Part shown: piece after piece, positions 46,996 through 56,800 of the stretch
Layout of the letters: every line of letters begins with the position of its first letter
Numbering within the stretch: the first letter of the stretch is position 1
Source of the DNA: Planomonospora parontospora
GTDB lineage: Bacteria; Actinomycetota; Actinomycetes; Streptosporangiales; Streptosporangiaceae
Assembly: GCA_014647935.1 (NCBI GenBank)
Contig: BMQD01000003.1
Span: 310,001-374,000 of the forward strand
Length of the DNA: 64,000 nucleotides
Direction of reading: 5' to 3'
Made by a program: the position numbers and the translations under genes
Notes under the pieces: model-generated
Seen by the model: the letters and a program-made list of their open reading frames with translations, nothing else
What the model was told of the DNA's origin: nothing
Databases searched by the model: none

Positions 46996-48063
46996 GTGAA
47001 AGCGCTTGTCCTGGCGGGTGGAAGGGGCACCAGACTACGGCCGCTGACACACACTTCCGCCAAGCAGCTGGTCCCCGTCGCCAACAAACCGGTGCTCTAC
47101 TACGGGCTCGAGGCGATACGCGCGGCGGGCATCACCAGCGTCGGGATCATCACCGGCGACACGGGCGCCGAGGTCAGGGAGGCCGTGGGCGACGGCTCGC
47201 GGTTCGGGCTCGACATCACCTACATCCCGCAGGAGGCCCCGCTCGGCCTGGCGCACTGCGTCCTGATCGCGCGGGAGTTCCTCGGTGACGAGCCGTTCGT
47301 CATGTATCTCGGGGACAACTTCCTGGTCGGCGGGATCGCCGACCTCGTCGGCGCGTTCCGCCTCGGCGGGTACGACGCGCAGGTCCTGCTGACGAGGGTC
47401 GCCGAACCCCGGTTCTACGGGGTCGCGGAGCTCGGCGCCACGGGGGAGATCGTCGGGCTGCAGGAGAAGCCCTCCCACCCGCGCAGCGACCTGGCCATCG
47501 TGGGGGTGTACTCGTTCTCTCCCGCGATCCACGAGGCGGTCCGGGCGATCACCCCGTCCGCGCGCGGCGAGCTGGAGATCACCGACGCGATCCAGTGGCT
47601 GATCGAGAACGACTACTCCGTCCACTCGCACATGGTCACCGGCTACTGGAAGGACACCGGGCGCCTGCAGGACCTGCTGGAGTGCAACCGGATGATCCTG
47701 GAGACGGTGGAACCGGCCAACCGGGGCACGGTCGACGGGCTGAGCGAGGTCACCGGCCGGGTCGTCATCGAACCCGGGGCCGTGGTGGAGAACTCCGTCC
47801 TGCGCGGCCCGATCGTGGTCGGGGCGGACGCGAAGATCCAGTCCTCGTACATCGGGCCCTTCACCTCGATCGGGCCGCGCTGCGTCGTGCAGGACGCCGA
47901 GGTCGAGTACTCGATCGTGCTCGACGACTCCTCCGTCCACGGCGTCTCCCGGCTGGCCCACTCCCTCATCGGCCGCAACGTCGAGGTGAGCCGGGCGGAG
48001 GGCACGCCCAACACGTACGGGCTCATGGTCGGCGACCACAGCAGGATCCAGGTGCGCGCATGA
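46996..48063 (+). CDS. rmlA: Glucose-1-phosphate thymidylyltransferase, long (StrD-like) form
   Basis: A 355-residue nucleotidyltransferase that makes dTDP-glucose from dTTP and glucose-1-P. The N-terminal signature is KALVLAGGRGTRLRPLTHTSAKQ, followed by LGDNFLVGG and the sugar-binding EKPSHPRSDLAIVGVYSF. The C-terminal quarter is a left-handed beta-helix (VVIEPGAVVENSVLRGPIVVG), so this is the long StrD-type rather than the short RfbA type. GTG 46996 follows an A-rich leader. The stop overlaps rmlB as ATGA, so the two are coupled. Confidence 0.92.
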   Translation: MKALVLAGGRGTRLRPLTHTSAKQLVPVANKPVLYYGLEAIRAAGITSVGIITGDTGAEVREAVGDGSRFGLDITYIPQEAPLGLAHCVLIAREFLGDEPFVMYLGDNFLVGGIADLVGAFRLGGYDAQVLLTRVAEPRFYGVAELGATGEIVGLQEKPSHPRSDLAIVGVYSFSPAIHEAVRAITPSARGELEITDAIQWLIENDYSVHSHMVTGYWKDTGRLQDLLECNRMILETVEPANRGTVDGLSEVTGRVVIEPGAVVENSVLRGPIVVGADAKIQSSYIGPFTSIGPRCVVQDAEVEYSIVLDDSSVHGVSRLAHSLIGRNVEVSRAEGTPNTYGLMVGDHSRIQVRA

Positions 48064-49037
48064 GGATCCTCGTCACCGGAGGGGCCGGCTTCATCGGCTC
48101 CCACTATGTGAGATCCCTGCTGCGGGGCGCCTACCCGGGCTGGGAGGGCGCCCGCGTCACGGTCCTCGACAAGCTCACCTACGCCGGCAACCTCGCCAAC
48201 CTCGCCCCGGTGGCCGACCACCGCGACCACCGCTTCGTCCGGGGCGACATCACCGACGCGCGGCTCCTCGCGGACGTCGTGCCGGGCCACGACGTCGTGG
48301 TGAACTTCGCCGCGGAGTCCCACGTCGACCGGTCGATCGCCGGAGCGGGCGACTTCGTGACGACGAACGTCCTCGGTACCCAGCGGCTCCTGCAGGCCGC
48401 GCTCGAAGCCGGCGTCGGCACCTTCGTGCAGATCTCCACGGACGAGGTGTACGGCTCGATCGCCGAAGGCTCGTGGGACGAGTCGGAGCCGCTCCTGCCC
48501 AATTCGCCCTACTCGGCGGCGAAGGCCTCCGGAGACCTGCTGTGCCGCGCGTACCACCGGACGCACGGCCTCGACGTGCGGATCACCCGCTGCTCCAACA
48601 ACTACGGCCCCTACCAGCACCCCGAGAAGGTCATCCCGCTCTTCGTCACCAACCTGATCGACGGCCGCCGGGTCCCCCTCTACGGGGACGGCCGGAACGT
48701 CCGCGAGTGGCTGCACGTGGACGACCACTGCCGGGGCGTCCAGCTCGTGCTGGAGAAGGGCTGCCCCGGAGAGGTCTACAACATCGGCGGAGGCGTCGAG
48801 CTCACCAACGTCGAGCTCACCGAGCGGCTGCTGACCGCTTTCGGCGCCGGGTGGGACATGGTCGTGCGCGTCCCGGACCGGCTCGGGCACGACCTGCGGT
48901 ACTCCGTGGACAGCGGCAAGATCCGGGCGATCGGTTATGAGCCCCGGGTGGACTTCGGCGAAGGGCTGGCCGAGGTCGTGAAGTGGTACCGGGACCACCA
49001 GGACTGGTGGCGCCCTCTCAAGGAGGCGGTGCGATGA
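48060..49037 (+). CDS. rmlB: dTDP-glucose 4,6-dehydratase
   Basis: A 325-residue extended SDR. NAD-binding GGAGFIGSHYV; catalytic STDEVYGS and YSAAKASGD (Tyr-x3-Lys) are present, as is the RCSNNYGPYQHPEKVIPL segment unique to the dehydratase. It makes dTDP-4-keto-6-deoxyglucose, the branching intermediate for amino and deoxy sugars. Both ends overlap neighbours by ATGA, so rmlA-rmlB-membrane protein form one unit. Confidence 0.95.
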   Translation: MRILVTGGAGFIGSHYVRSLLRGAYPGWEGARVTVLDKLTYAGNLANLAPVADHRDHRFVRGDITDARLLADVVPGHDVVVNFAAESHVDRSIAGAGDFVTTNVLGTQRLLQAALEAGVGTFVQISTDEVYGSIAEGSWDESEPLLPNSPYSAAKASGDLLCRAYHRTHGLDVRITRCSNNYGPYQHPEKVIPLFVTNLIDGRRVPLYGDGRNVREWLHVDDHCRGVQLVLEKGCPGEVYNIGGGVELTNVELTERLLTAFGAGWDMVVRVPDRLGHDLRYSVDSGKIRAIGYEPRVDFGEGLAEVVKWYRDHQDWWRPLKEAVR

Positions 49038-50590
49038 CCGGGCTGCAGCGACCCGGGCCGAAGGGGGCGGGGGAGCCCGGCGGAGCCCCGGCGGGAGCGG
49101 GGGCCGCACCGGAGGACCGGCGCCGGCTCAGCCCGGCGGCCCTCCTGGCGGTCGTCGCACTCTGCTACGCCGCCGCCCAGTTCGTCCTGGTGTCGGTGGA
49201 CTTCCAGATCGGCTGGGACGAGGCGGTCTACCTCAGCCAGTTCTCCGCCAACGACACCCCGCTCGACTTCCATCCCTCCCGGGGCTGGGGTACGTCCCTC
49301 GTCGTCGCGCCGGTCGTGATGATCACGAACTCGGTGGCGGCCCTCCGGGTCTACCTGACGGTCGTCTCGTCCCTGCTGCTGTTCGGCTCGTTCCGGATCT
49401 GGCTCGCGGTACGGCCCGGCTACACCGTCCCCCTGGCGGCGGCGCTCTACGCGGGCTGCTGGTCGACGGTGTTCTACGGCAACGCGGCCATGCCCAACCT
49501 CTACACCGCGTTCGGCTCCGTCGCGCTCACCGGCCTGGTGCTCCGGGCGGCCACCGCCGCGGGACCGGTCGGCGGGGCGCTGCCGGTCGCGGTGGCGGTC
49601 GTCACGGCGGCCATGGCCCTGTTCCGTCCCACCGACGCCACGGTCGTCGCCCTGGCCCTGGCGGCGGCGGTCCTCCTGTTCGCCCGCGGGCGGCGGTGGG
49701 GCCCGATGCTCATCACGCTCACCGCGCTCGGCGCCGGCCTGGCCGCCGGGTGGGGCCAGTGGCTGCTGGAGGCGGTGCTGGAGTACGGAGGCGTCGCGCA
49801 GCGGCTCGACGGCGCGACCCAGAACTTCAGCGCACCGCGGTGGCTCCTCGACCACCATCTGCGGGCCCTGGACGGGCCGACGCTCTGCCGGGCTCCGGAG
49901 AGCTGCGGACCGGTTCCCGGCGGAGGGCCCGTGTGGCTGGCCGCCGTCGTCCTGCTGGGGGTCGCGGGCCTCCTGGCGGCCTGGCGCAGGGAGTGCCGGA
50001 CCGCGATCGCCGTCCCGGCCGCCGTCGGGGCGTGCTTCGCCGTCGCCTACCTCTACTACGGCGGCGTGACTGCACCGCGCTACATGCTGCCCGTCCTGGG
50101 GCTGTGGGCGATCGCCGCCGCGGAGGGCCTGCTGCGCCTGTCGGGGGAGGCCCGGCGGCGGGCCGGGCTCGCGGCCGCGGTGGCGTGCTGCGTCCTCGTC
50201 GTGGGAGGCCACCTCCACCTGCAGAAGGCGTATCTGGCGGTGAACGTCGGCCCGATGACGTCCTCCCGCGCCCAGGACGCCCTGGTGGCGGAGGCGCTCG
50301 GCAGACTCGGCCACCGCCGCCCGTGCCTCGTCTACGGATGGCACGCCCCGCAGATCGCGCACCCGCTGGGCTGCGAGGCGCTGGGCACGGCGGGCGGGAG
50401 CCCGCTGCCCGCGACGCCGGCGTCCGTCCTGGCGAAACCGGCGGAGGGCTACACGGTCATCGCGGTCTACCGGGACGACGCCGACGCGGGTGCGCCCGAA
50501 CTCGCGGCCTGGCCGGAGCACCGGCTGACGTCCAGCGGATGGCACGCCCGGCTGAGCGGCGGCGGGGCGGATCCCGCCCCCGCGCACTGA
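49034..50590 (+). CDS. Membrane glycosyltransferase-like protein (GT-C candidate)
   Basis: A 518-residue protein with about ten membrane helices and a conserved acidic pair in the first external loop (VDFQIGWDEAVYLSQF), which resembles the GT-C catalytic Asp/Glu in ArnT/PMT-type transferases. It is translationally coupled to rmlB (ATGA). A likely job is transferring a polyprenyl-linked sugar, perhaps the dTDP-derived one, to the growing polymer outside the membrane. Donor and acceptor are inferred from context. A long hairpin follows the stop. Confidence 0.68.
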   Translation: MTGLQRPGPKGAGEPGGAPAGAGAAPEDRRRLSPAALLAVVALCYAAAQFVLVSVDFQIGWDEAVYLSQFSANDTPLDFHPSRGWGTSLVVAPVVMITNSVAALRVYLTVVSSLLLFGSFRIWLAVRPGYTVPLAAALYAGCWSTVFYGNAAMPNLYTAFGSVALTGLVLRAATAAGPVGGALPVAVAVVTAAMALFRPTDATVVALALAAAVLLFARGRRWGPMLITLTALGAGLAAGWGQWLLEAVLEYGGVAQRLDGATQNFSAPRWLLDHHLRALDGPTLCRAPESCGPVPGGGPVWLAAVVLLGVAGLLAAWRRECRTAIAVPAAVGACFAVAYLYYGGVTAPRYMLPVLGLWAIAAAEGLLRLSGEARRRAGLAAAVACCVLVVGGHLHLQKAYLAVNVGPMTSSRAQDALVAEALGRLGHRRPCLVYGWHAPQIAHPLGCEALGTAGGSPLPATPASVLAKPAEGYTVIAVYRDDADAGAPELAAWPEHRLTSSGWHARLSGGGADPAPAH

Positions 50591-50646
50591 CGCGGTGAAC
50601 CGGCGCCGGATCCCGCCGGCCGGCGCCTCGATGCTTCTGAAACGCC

Positions 50647-50707
50647 AGGCACCCGGTCCGCGGCAGGCTGACCCGGTCAGAGAGCCGGGTCGCGGACCCG
50701 GGTGCCT
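50647..50707 (+). terminator. Two-layer hairpin after the membrane protein gene
   Basis: Outer arms 50647-50662 and 50691-50707 pair with a single-base bulge, and an inner ACCCGG/CCGGGT stem is enclosed. It starts 57 bp after the stop and ends 66 bp before the next gene, consistent with termination. Confidence 0.65.
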
Positions 50708-50772
50708 CCCGATCTCCAGCGAATAGGCATGCAGCGGCCTCAGCGCCGTTCTGAAGGCATTCGGAGAACCCT

Positions 50773-51783
50773 GTGCGAGTTCCACCGGTGAGGTGTTCCA
50801 GCCGTTCGGCCCTGTTGTCGGCCGGTGCGGTCCAGGCGGCTCTGGCCGCCGCGTACGGCCTCGGCGCCATCGGGCAGCGGCCGTTCCTGTCGTTGTTCTC
50901 CGTGGTGGCGACGGCGACCGTCCTGGCGGTGTTCGCCCGGACGGGAGCGATCCTGCGGAGGACCGACAGGAACACGGACCGCATCCAGCGGCTGCACGAG
51001 GAGCTGTACCGCGTCGAGCGCAGGACGGCCTCCTGGGAGGAACTGGGAGAGTCCCGGCACGAGGAGTGCCTCAGAGCCGTGTCCGATTCCCGAGCCCGGA
51101 TGGAGCAGGAGTTCAGGCTCGTCGAGAAGAGGTTCTCCTCCCTGGACCGCGCCGTCCACGACACCCACGCGCAGACCGAGGCGTTCGTCGACCTGCGCGC
51201 GCTCGTCCAGCCCCGGGCGCCCCTCCCGCCGCTGGGCGGCTGGGCCGCGTCGGCCGGCGTGCTGCGGCCGATGATCGGCTGGATCCTCGACAACGGGCCC
51301 AAGACGATCGTGGAGTGCGGCAGCGGGTCGTCCAGCGTGTGGCTGGGCTACATCGCCGAACGGACCGGTTCGGCGGTCGTCGCGCTCGAACACGACGCGG
51401 ACCACGCGAGGGCGACCCGTGAGCTCGTCCGCGCCCACGGTCTCTCCGACGTCGTCGAGGTGCGCCTCGCCCCTCTCGAGGAATGGGAGAGCGGCGGGGA
51501 GACGTGGCGGTGGTACGCGCGGGACGCCCTGGAGGGCCTGGCCGAGATCGGACTGATCTTCGTGGACGGGCCTCCCGGCGCCACGGGACCCACCGCCCGC
51601 TACCCCGCACTCCCCCTCCTCCTGCCGCTGTGCGCGGAGACGGTCGCGGTCTTCCTCGACGACGCGGCCAGAGAGCAGGACCGGGCGGTGAGCGACCGGT
51701 GGGCCGCCGAGTTCCCCGAACTCGTCCGTTCCCGCCACCGGGGTGAGAAGGGACTGGACACATTCATGAGGAGCCGCACGTGA
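50773..51783 (+). CDS. Membrane-anchored coiled-coil protein with SAM-methyltransferase-like domain
   Basis: A 336-residue protein. Two hydrophobic segments (about 14-52) are followed by a Glu/Arg-rich probable coiled coil (about 55-130) and a Rossmann domain with TIVECGSGSSSVWLGYIAE and FVDGPPGATGP, like class I SAM methyltransferases acting on polysaccharide termini. A methylation cap with a coiled-coil ruler is one possible role, as in some O-antigen length regulators; that is speculation. GTG 50773 has GGAG seven bases upstream. The stop overlaps the next GT gene (GTGA). Confidence 0.7.
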   Translation: MRVPPVRCSSRSALLSAGAVQAALAAAYGLGAIGQRPFLSLFSVVATATVLAVFARTGAILRRTDRNTDRIQRLHEELYRVERRTASWEELGESRHEECLRAVSDSRARMEQEFRLVEKRFSSLDRAVHDTHAQTEAFVDLRALVQPRAPLPPLGGWAASAGVLRPMIGWILDNGPKTIVECGSGSSSVWLGYIAERTGSAVVALEHDADHARATRELVRAHGLSDVVEVRLAPLEEWESGGETWRWYARDALEGLAEIGLIFVDGPPGATGPTARYPALPLLLPLCAETVAVFLDDAAREQDRAVSDRWAAEFPELVRSRHRGEKGLDTFMRSRT

Positions 51784-53807
51784 ACACCGATCCGGGCAAG
51801 GCGATCCCCGTCCTGGGATGCCACATCGGCTTCGAGGGGTATCCGGAGCCGCTGGCACGGTTGCGCGAGGGCGCCGACGCGGTGTGGACGGATCTGGACG
51901 GCGCCCCGACGGACCGCCCGATCGCGGAGTCGGAGGTGGAGCGCTTCCTCCTCCTGGCGAGGACGCCCGCCGACCTGCGCCGGGCCGTTCCGCTCGCGGC
52001 GCTGCTCCCCGAGGCGCGCACGATCGTCGTGGTGGTCTCCGAATCGCCGCGCTGGCGGCCGGCGCCCGTGCCGGTCGCCGACAACGCGCAGTACTGGCGC
52101 AGGCTCCTCGACCTCCGGGTCCGCAGAGGACAGGGGGACTCCTGGAGGGTCGAGACGGACTTCGCCAGGGCGGTGCCGTCCGGAGGGGTGCTGAAGGCCC
52201 TCTCGCGCGGCCTGGCCGGCGGTCAGCGGGGCGTGCTGTACAAGCCGGTGGTCTCCCTCGCGGGCGTGGGCTCCCACCACTGGCGGCCCGGCGACCCCAA
52301 CGTCGTGCCGGCCCCGGTGACGGGTCCCGTCCCCGCCAGACGGGCCGCGCCGGGGTGCGACCTCGTGCTGCGGACACCGGGGGCGGAGGCCCCCGACTGG
52401 CAGGAGGAGGGGGGGCCGGCGCCGATCGACCGGCCCGTGTCCGGCGAAGGACCCGGCGGACTCGGCGCGGTCCCGCCCCGGACCCCGACCCGGGGACTGG
52501 TCCCGGCCCAGACTCCGCCGCGGGACCACGGGCGGGGCGGTGCCGGCCCGCTGCCCTCCGTCGACGACCTCCCGCCGGTGGACGAGCTCTCCGTGTGCCC
52601 CATCGGGTTCGCCGCCGTGGTGGACGGGCCCCTCGGCGAACTCCGCCAGGGGAGCGGGACGTACGAGATAACCGCCCGCGGCGAGGTCGCCACGCTGATC
52701 GCCCCGTCCGGGGCGCTCACGGAGCCGGACGTCGCCCGGGTGCGCGAACTCGCGGGCGTCGCGGTGGACCTCGACGGCGACTGGGCCGAGCCGTACGGGG
52801 TCGCGCGCGTCGTCTGCGGCCTGGCCGCGGCGGGGGTGCCCGTCGTGGCCAGGCCGGGGCCGCGGTGGAGCGGAGTGCTGGGAGCGGAGCTGGCGGCGCT
52901 GCTGAACGGGTTCGATCCGGCGGGACTGTCCGACCCGCTGACCCGGGAGCAGTTCAGCATCCGGCTGCGCCGGTCGGCGCTCGGGCTGCACAGCGTGGCG
53001 GCCAGGTGGCGCGCGTTCGCCGTGGCGAGGGGCCTGCGGCCGCCGGACCCGCCCACGGTCTCCGTGCTGCTGTGCACGCGCCGGCCCGAGCTGGTGGGGT
53101 TCGCGCTGGGGCAGATCGCACGGCAGCGGGGGGTGGAGACCGAGGTGGTCCTCACCCTGCACGGGTTCACCGCGGACCTGCCCGGCGTCGCGGAGGCCGT
53201 GTCGTCCTACCCGGGGATGATCACGGTGATCGAGGAGGACCCGGGCGTCGTGTTCGGCGACGTGCTCAACCGGGCGGCCCGGCGCGCGTCCGGCCAGTAC
53301 CTCACCAAGATGGACGACGACGACTGGTACGGCCCGGACCACCTGGCGGACCTGCTGCTCGCCCAGAGCTACTCGGGCGCCGATCTGGTGGGGGCCGCGC
53401 CGGAGTTCTTCTACCTGGCCCCCATCGGGACCACCGTCCGCCGCGAGTTCAGGACGGAGCTCTACTCCGAGCACGTGGCCGGCAGCTCCATCCTGGTGTC
53501 GAGGGGGGTGTTCGACGGAGTCGGGGGATTCCGGCCGATCTCCCGGACCGTGGACGGCCAGCTGCTGGAGTCGGTCTCGGCGGCGGGCGGAAGGATCTAC
53601 CGCTGCCACGGCCTCAACTACCTCGTCAGCCGGCGGAGCCTGTCCGGGCACACGTGGCAGGAGCCGCTCAGCAGGTTCCTGCAGAAGTACCGCCAGCAGT
53701 GGCGGGGGCTGTACGCGAACGCACTGATGGAGATGGAAGGCGACGCCCTCGTCACGGGCCCCCTCGCCGCGGGCGGAACCGCCGCCGCGGGCGCGGGGGG
53801 CCGCTGA
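51780..53807 (+). CDS. Family 2 glycosyltransferase with large N-terminal region
   Basis: A 675-residue protein. Its N-terminal 400 residues lack a recognised domain and include a Pro/Gly-rich segment (about 215-265). The GT-A domain lies at about 420-600: TVSVLLCTRRPELVGFALGQI and TKMDDDDWYGPDHLADLL (metal-binding DDDD). SSILVSRGVFDGVGGFRP is the usual downstream motif. It is coupled to the coiled-coil methyltransferase-like gene by GTGA, implying a shared polymer substrate. The donor sugar is unknown. Confidence 0.83.
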   Translation: MNTDPGKAIPVLGCHIGFEGYPEPLARLREGADAVWTDLDGAPTDRPIAESEVERFLLLARTPADLRRAVPLAALLPEARTIVVVVSESPRWRPAPVPVADNAQYWRRLLDLRVRRGQGDSWRVETDFARAVPSGGVLKALSRGLAGGQRGVLYKPVVSLAGVGSHHWRPGDPNVVPAPVTGPVPARRAAPGCDLVLRTPGAEAPDWQEEGGPAPIDRPVSGEGPGGLGAVPPRTPTRGLVPAQTPPRDHGRGGAGPLPSVDDLPPVDELSVCPIGFAAVVDGPLGELRQGSGTYEITARGEVATLIAPSGALTEPDVARVRELAGVAVDLDGDWAEPYGVARVVCGLAAAGVPVVARPGPRWSGVLGAELAALLNGFDPAGLSDPLTREQFSIRLRRSALGLHSVAARWRAFAVARGLRPPDPPTVSVLLCTRRPELVGFALGQIARQRGVETEVVLTLHGFTADLPGVAEAVSSYPGMITVIEEDPGVVFGDVLNRAARRASGQYLTKMDDDDWYGPDHLADLLLAQSYSGADLVGAAPEFFYLAPIGTTVRREFRTELYSEHVAGSSILVSRGVFDGVGGFRPISRTVDGQLLESVSAAGGRIYRCHGLNYLVSRRSLSGHTWQEPLSRFLQKYRQQWRGLYANALMEMEGDALVTGPLAAGGTAAAGAGGR

Positions 53808-53883
53808 CCCCGCGGGCTGCGCAGGCGGAGCGGCCGGGAGCGAACGCCCCGCGGCCCGGACGAGAACGGGACAAGGACGGGAC

Positions 53884-56800
53884 ATGCCCCTGCTCAGCGT
53901 CATAGTGCCGGTCTACAACGTGGAGCCCTATCTGGGCGCGTGCCTGGAGTCCCTCGCGGCGCAGACCTGGCGCGACCTGGAGGTCGTCATGGTCGACGAC
54001 GGCTCGACCGACGACGGCGCCCGGATCGCCGAGGAGTACCGGGAGCGGGACCCCCGCTTCCGGCTGCTGCGCCAGCCCAATGCCGGGCTCGGCGCGGCGC
54101 GCAACGCAGGGCTGCGGCAGGCGTCGGGGGAGTTCGTGGCGTTCCTCGACAGCGACGACATGCTCCCGCTGCACGCGCTGGAGACCATGGCCGGCAGCCT
54201 GCTGGAGACCGGTTCCGACCTGGTGTCGGGGAACGTGAAGCGGTTCAGCGGGCGGGGGCTGCGGCAGTCCGCGATGCACCGGACGGTGTGCGCCCGCCCG
54301 CTGCGGCGCGCGCACATCACCTCGCACGAGGCGCTGATGCGGGACAGGCTGGTCACCAACAAGCTCTGGCGCCGCTCCTTCTGGGACGAGCAGGGGTTCG
54401 CCTTCCCCGAGGGGGTGCTCTACGAGGACATCGGGGTCGCGCTGCAGGCGCACTTCCTGGCCAAGGCGGTGGACGTGCTGGCCGCCGACGTCTACCTGTG
54501 GCGGGACCGCGAGGGCGAGCAGCAGTCGATCACCCAGGACCGCGCGCGGGTCAAGGGGGTCGAGGACCGCTTCGCCGCGGTGCGGTCCGTGCGCGGCTTC
54601 CTGCTCTCCTCGGGGTTCGCCGAGCACGTCCCCGCCTGGGACCGCACCGTCCTCGACAGCGACCTGTTCCTCTTCATGAAGGCCCTGCCCAGGGGGGATG
54701 ACGACTTCCGGCGGCGCTTCATGGAACTGGCCGGGGCCTACCTCGACGAGGCCGGCCCCGGGGTGCCGGCCTCGCTGCCCGCGCCGCGCCGGGTGCTCTG
54801 GCACCTGGTACGGCAGGGCCGCCTGGCCGACGTCCTCGAAGCGCTCGCCTGGGAGCGCACGGGCGAGCCGCGTGCCGTCCGCCGTGGGGGCCGCTACCAC
54901 CTCAAGGCCCCGGTGGACGGCGTGCCCGCCGAGGTGACCCGGCTGCGGGACGACCTCGCCCTGCTGCACCGGGTGGACGACGTGCGCCGGGAGGGCGGCC
55001 GCCTGGTCGTCGAGGGGCGGGCCACCGTACGGCATCTCCGGCCGGAGCAGCGGGTGCACCAGCAGGTCTTCGCCTCGCTGGTCCGGTCCGGCGACGGTCG
55101 GCGGATCCGGGTGCCGGTCACCGCGGTGCGGGCGGCCCCGATCGAGTATCCGCGCGGCAGTTCCCGGCGGCGCGACTGGGGCGGTTTCCGCCTCGTGGTC
55201 GACCCGGGCAGGCTGTCCGGCGGTCCGGGGGCGTCGACCTGGCACGTCGAGCTGCTGGTGGTCCACCGGGGCATGGTGCGGCGCGACCGGCTCCGTTTCG
55301 GCGGGCCGGAGAGCGCCAGGCGGGACGCCCCGCGGAACGTCCCGGAGCTCGGTTTCGAGGTGTCGCCGGGGACGCGGATGGTCACCGGCCGGGCCGCGGA
55401 CGGCGCCTTCACCATCCAGCTGGAACCGGAGCGGTTCCGGCTCACCGGCCGGACGGTGTCCGGGGATCGGCTCCGGCTGACCGGCCGCTCCTCGGGCTCC
55501 CCGGTCGCACCCGTCCTGGAGCTGGTCAGGGAGCCCGGCGGGACGGTCCTGTCCTACCCGCTCCTCGGCGGGGACGGCCCTCCCGGCTCTCCTGCCTCCT
55601 CCGGTCGTCCTCCCGGCTCCTCCGATCTTCCTGCTTCCTCCGGTCCTTCCGGTCCTTCCGGCTCTCCTGGGTCCTCCGGTTCCTTCAGGGCCGAGTTCGA
55701 CCTGCGGGACGTGCTCCCGGAGCGGCTGCCCCGGCTCGACGCGGCCGGTCCGGAGGCCGCGGCCCTGGACACGAAGGTGGAGTGGCGGGCCAGGATCGCC
55801 GACGGGGAGGCGGGGGAGACCTGGCCGGTCCTCGACGGTCTCGGCGCGTGGCGCGGGGTGCGGGGCGGCCGGGAGGTCGTCGTGGCGCCGTCGCCGGCCG
55901 GGGAGCTCACGCTGCGGGTGCAGCCTCCGGCGGCCACGGTGGAACGCGCCGAATGGTCCTCCGGAACCGCGGACGCCACAGCCACCGGGGAACTCACGGC
56001 GGCCGGAGGAGCCACGGGCGACACGGCGGCCGGAGGAGCCACGGCTTCCGCGGGGGCCGCGGGTGCCGGTGCCACGGGGACCGAGGAGGCGCGGCTGCTG
56101 CTCGCCGGGCGCTTCGCCGACGCCGGTGAGACGCCGGAGCGGCTCGTCGTGCTCTCCGCCGACCGCGACGGCGAGTGGTCGTTCCCGGTCCGCTGCGCGG
56201 GGGGTCGCTTCGAGGCCGTCGTCACCCCCGCCGCGGCGGAATCCCTGGCGGGCACGCTCCCGCTCCCCGAGGGACGATACGGCCTGGCCCTGCGCACCGC
56301 CGGACGGGATCTGCCCCTGGAGACGAGCCGCGGTGAGGCGGAGCAAGGCACGGCGGGGCAAGGCGCGACGGACCTCGGCACGGCTGGGCGCGGCGCGGCG
56401 GGGCGGCGCTTCGCGTTCGAGGCCGACGGCACCGGGCACGCCGTGCTGACGGTGCACGGTGACCTGGCCGACGACGAGCGGGGTGCGGAGAACCAGCGCA
56501 GGCTGCGGACCGGGCGTTACCAGGCGTGGCGCGGGGAGCCGCTGCGGCAGGCCGTGCTGTTCGACGGCCAGGCGGGCAGGAGGTTCGCCGGCGATCCGAA
56601 GGCCGTCTACGAGGAACTGCGCAGGCGGGGGACCGGCCTGGAGACGCTGTGGGTCGTCCGCGACGGGCAGGTGGAGCTGCCGCCGGACGTGACCCCGGTC
56701 CGGAGGGGCGGCGCCGACCACTACGAGGCGCTGGCCCGCTGCCGCTACGTCGTCACCGACGTGCACCTGCCGCCGTGGTTCGAGCACAGGGACGGGCAGA

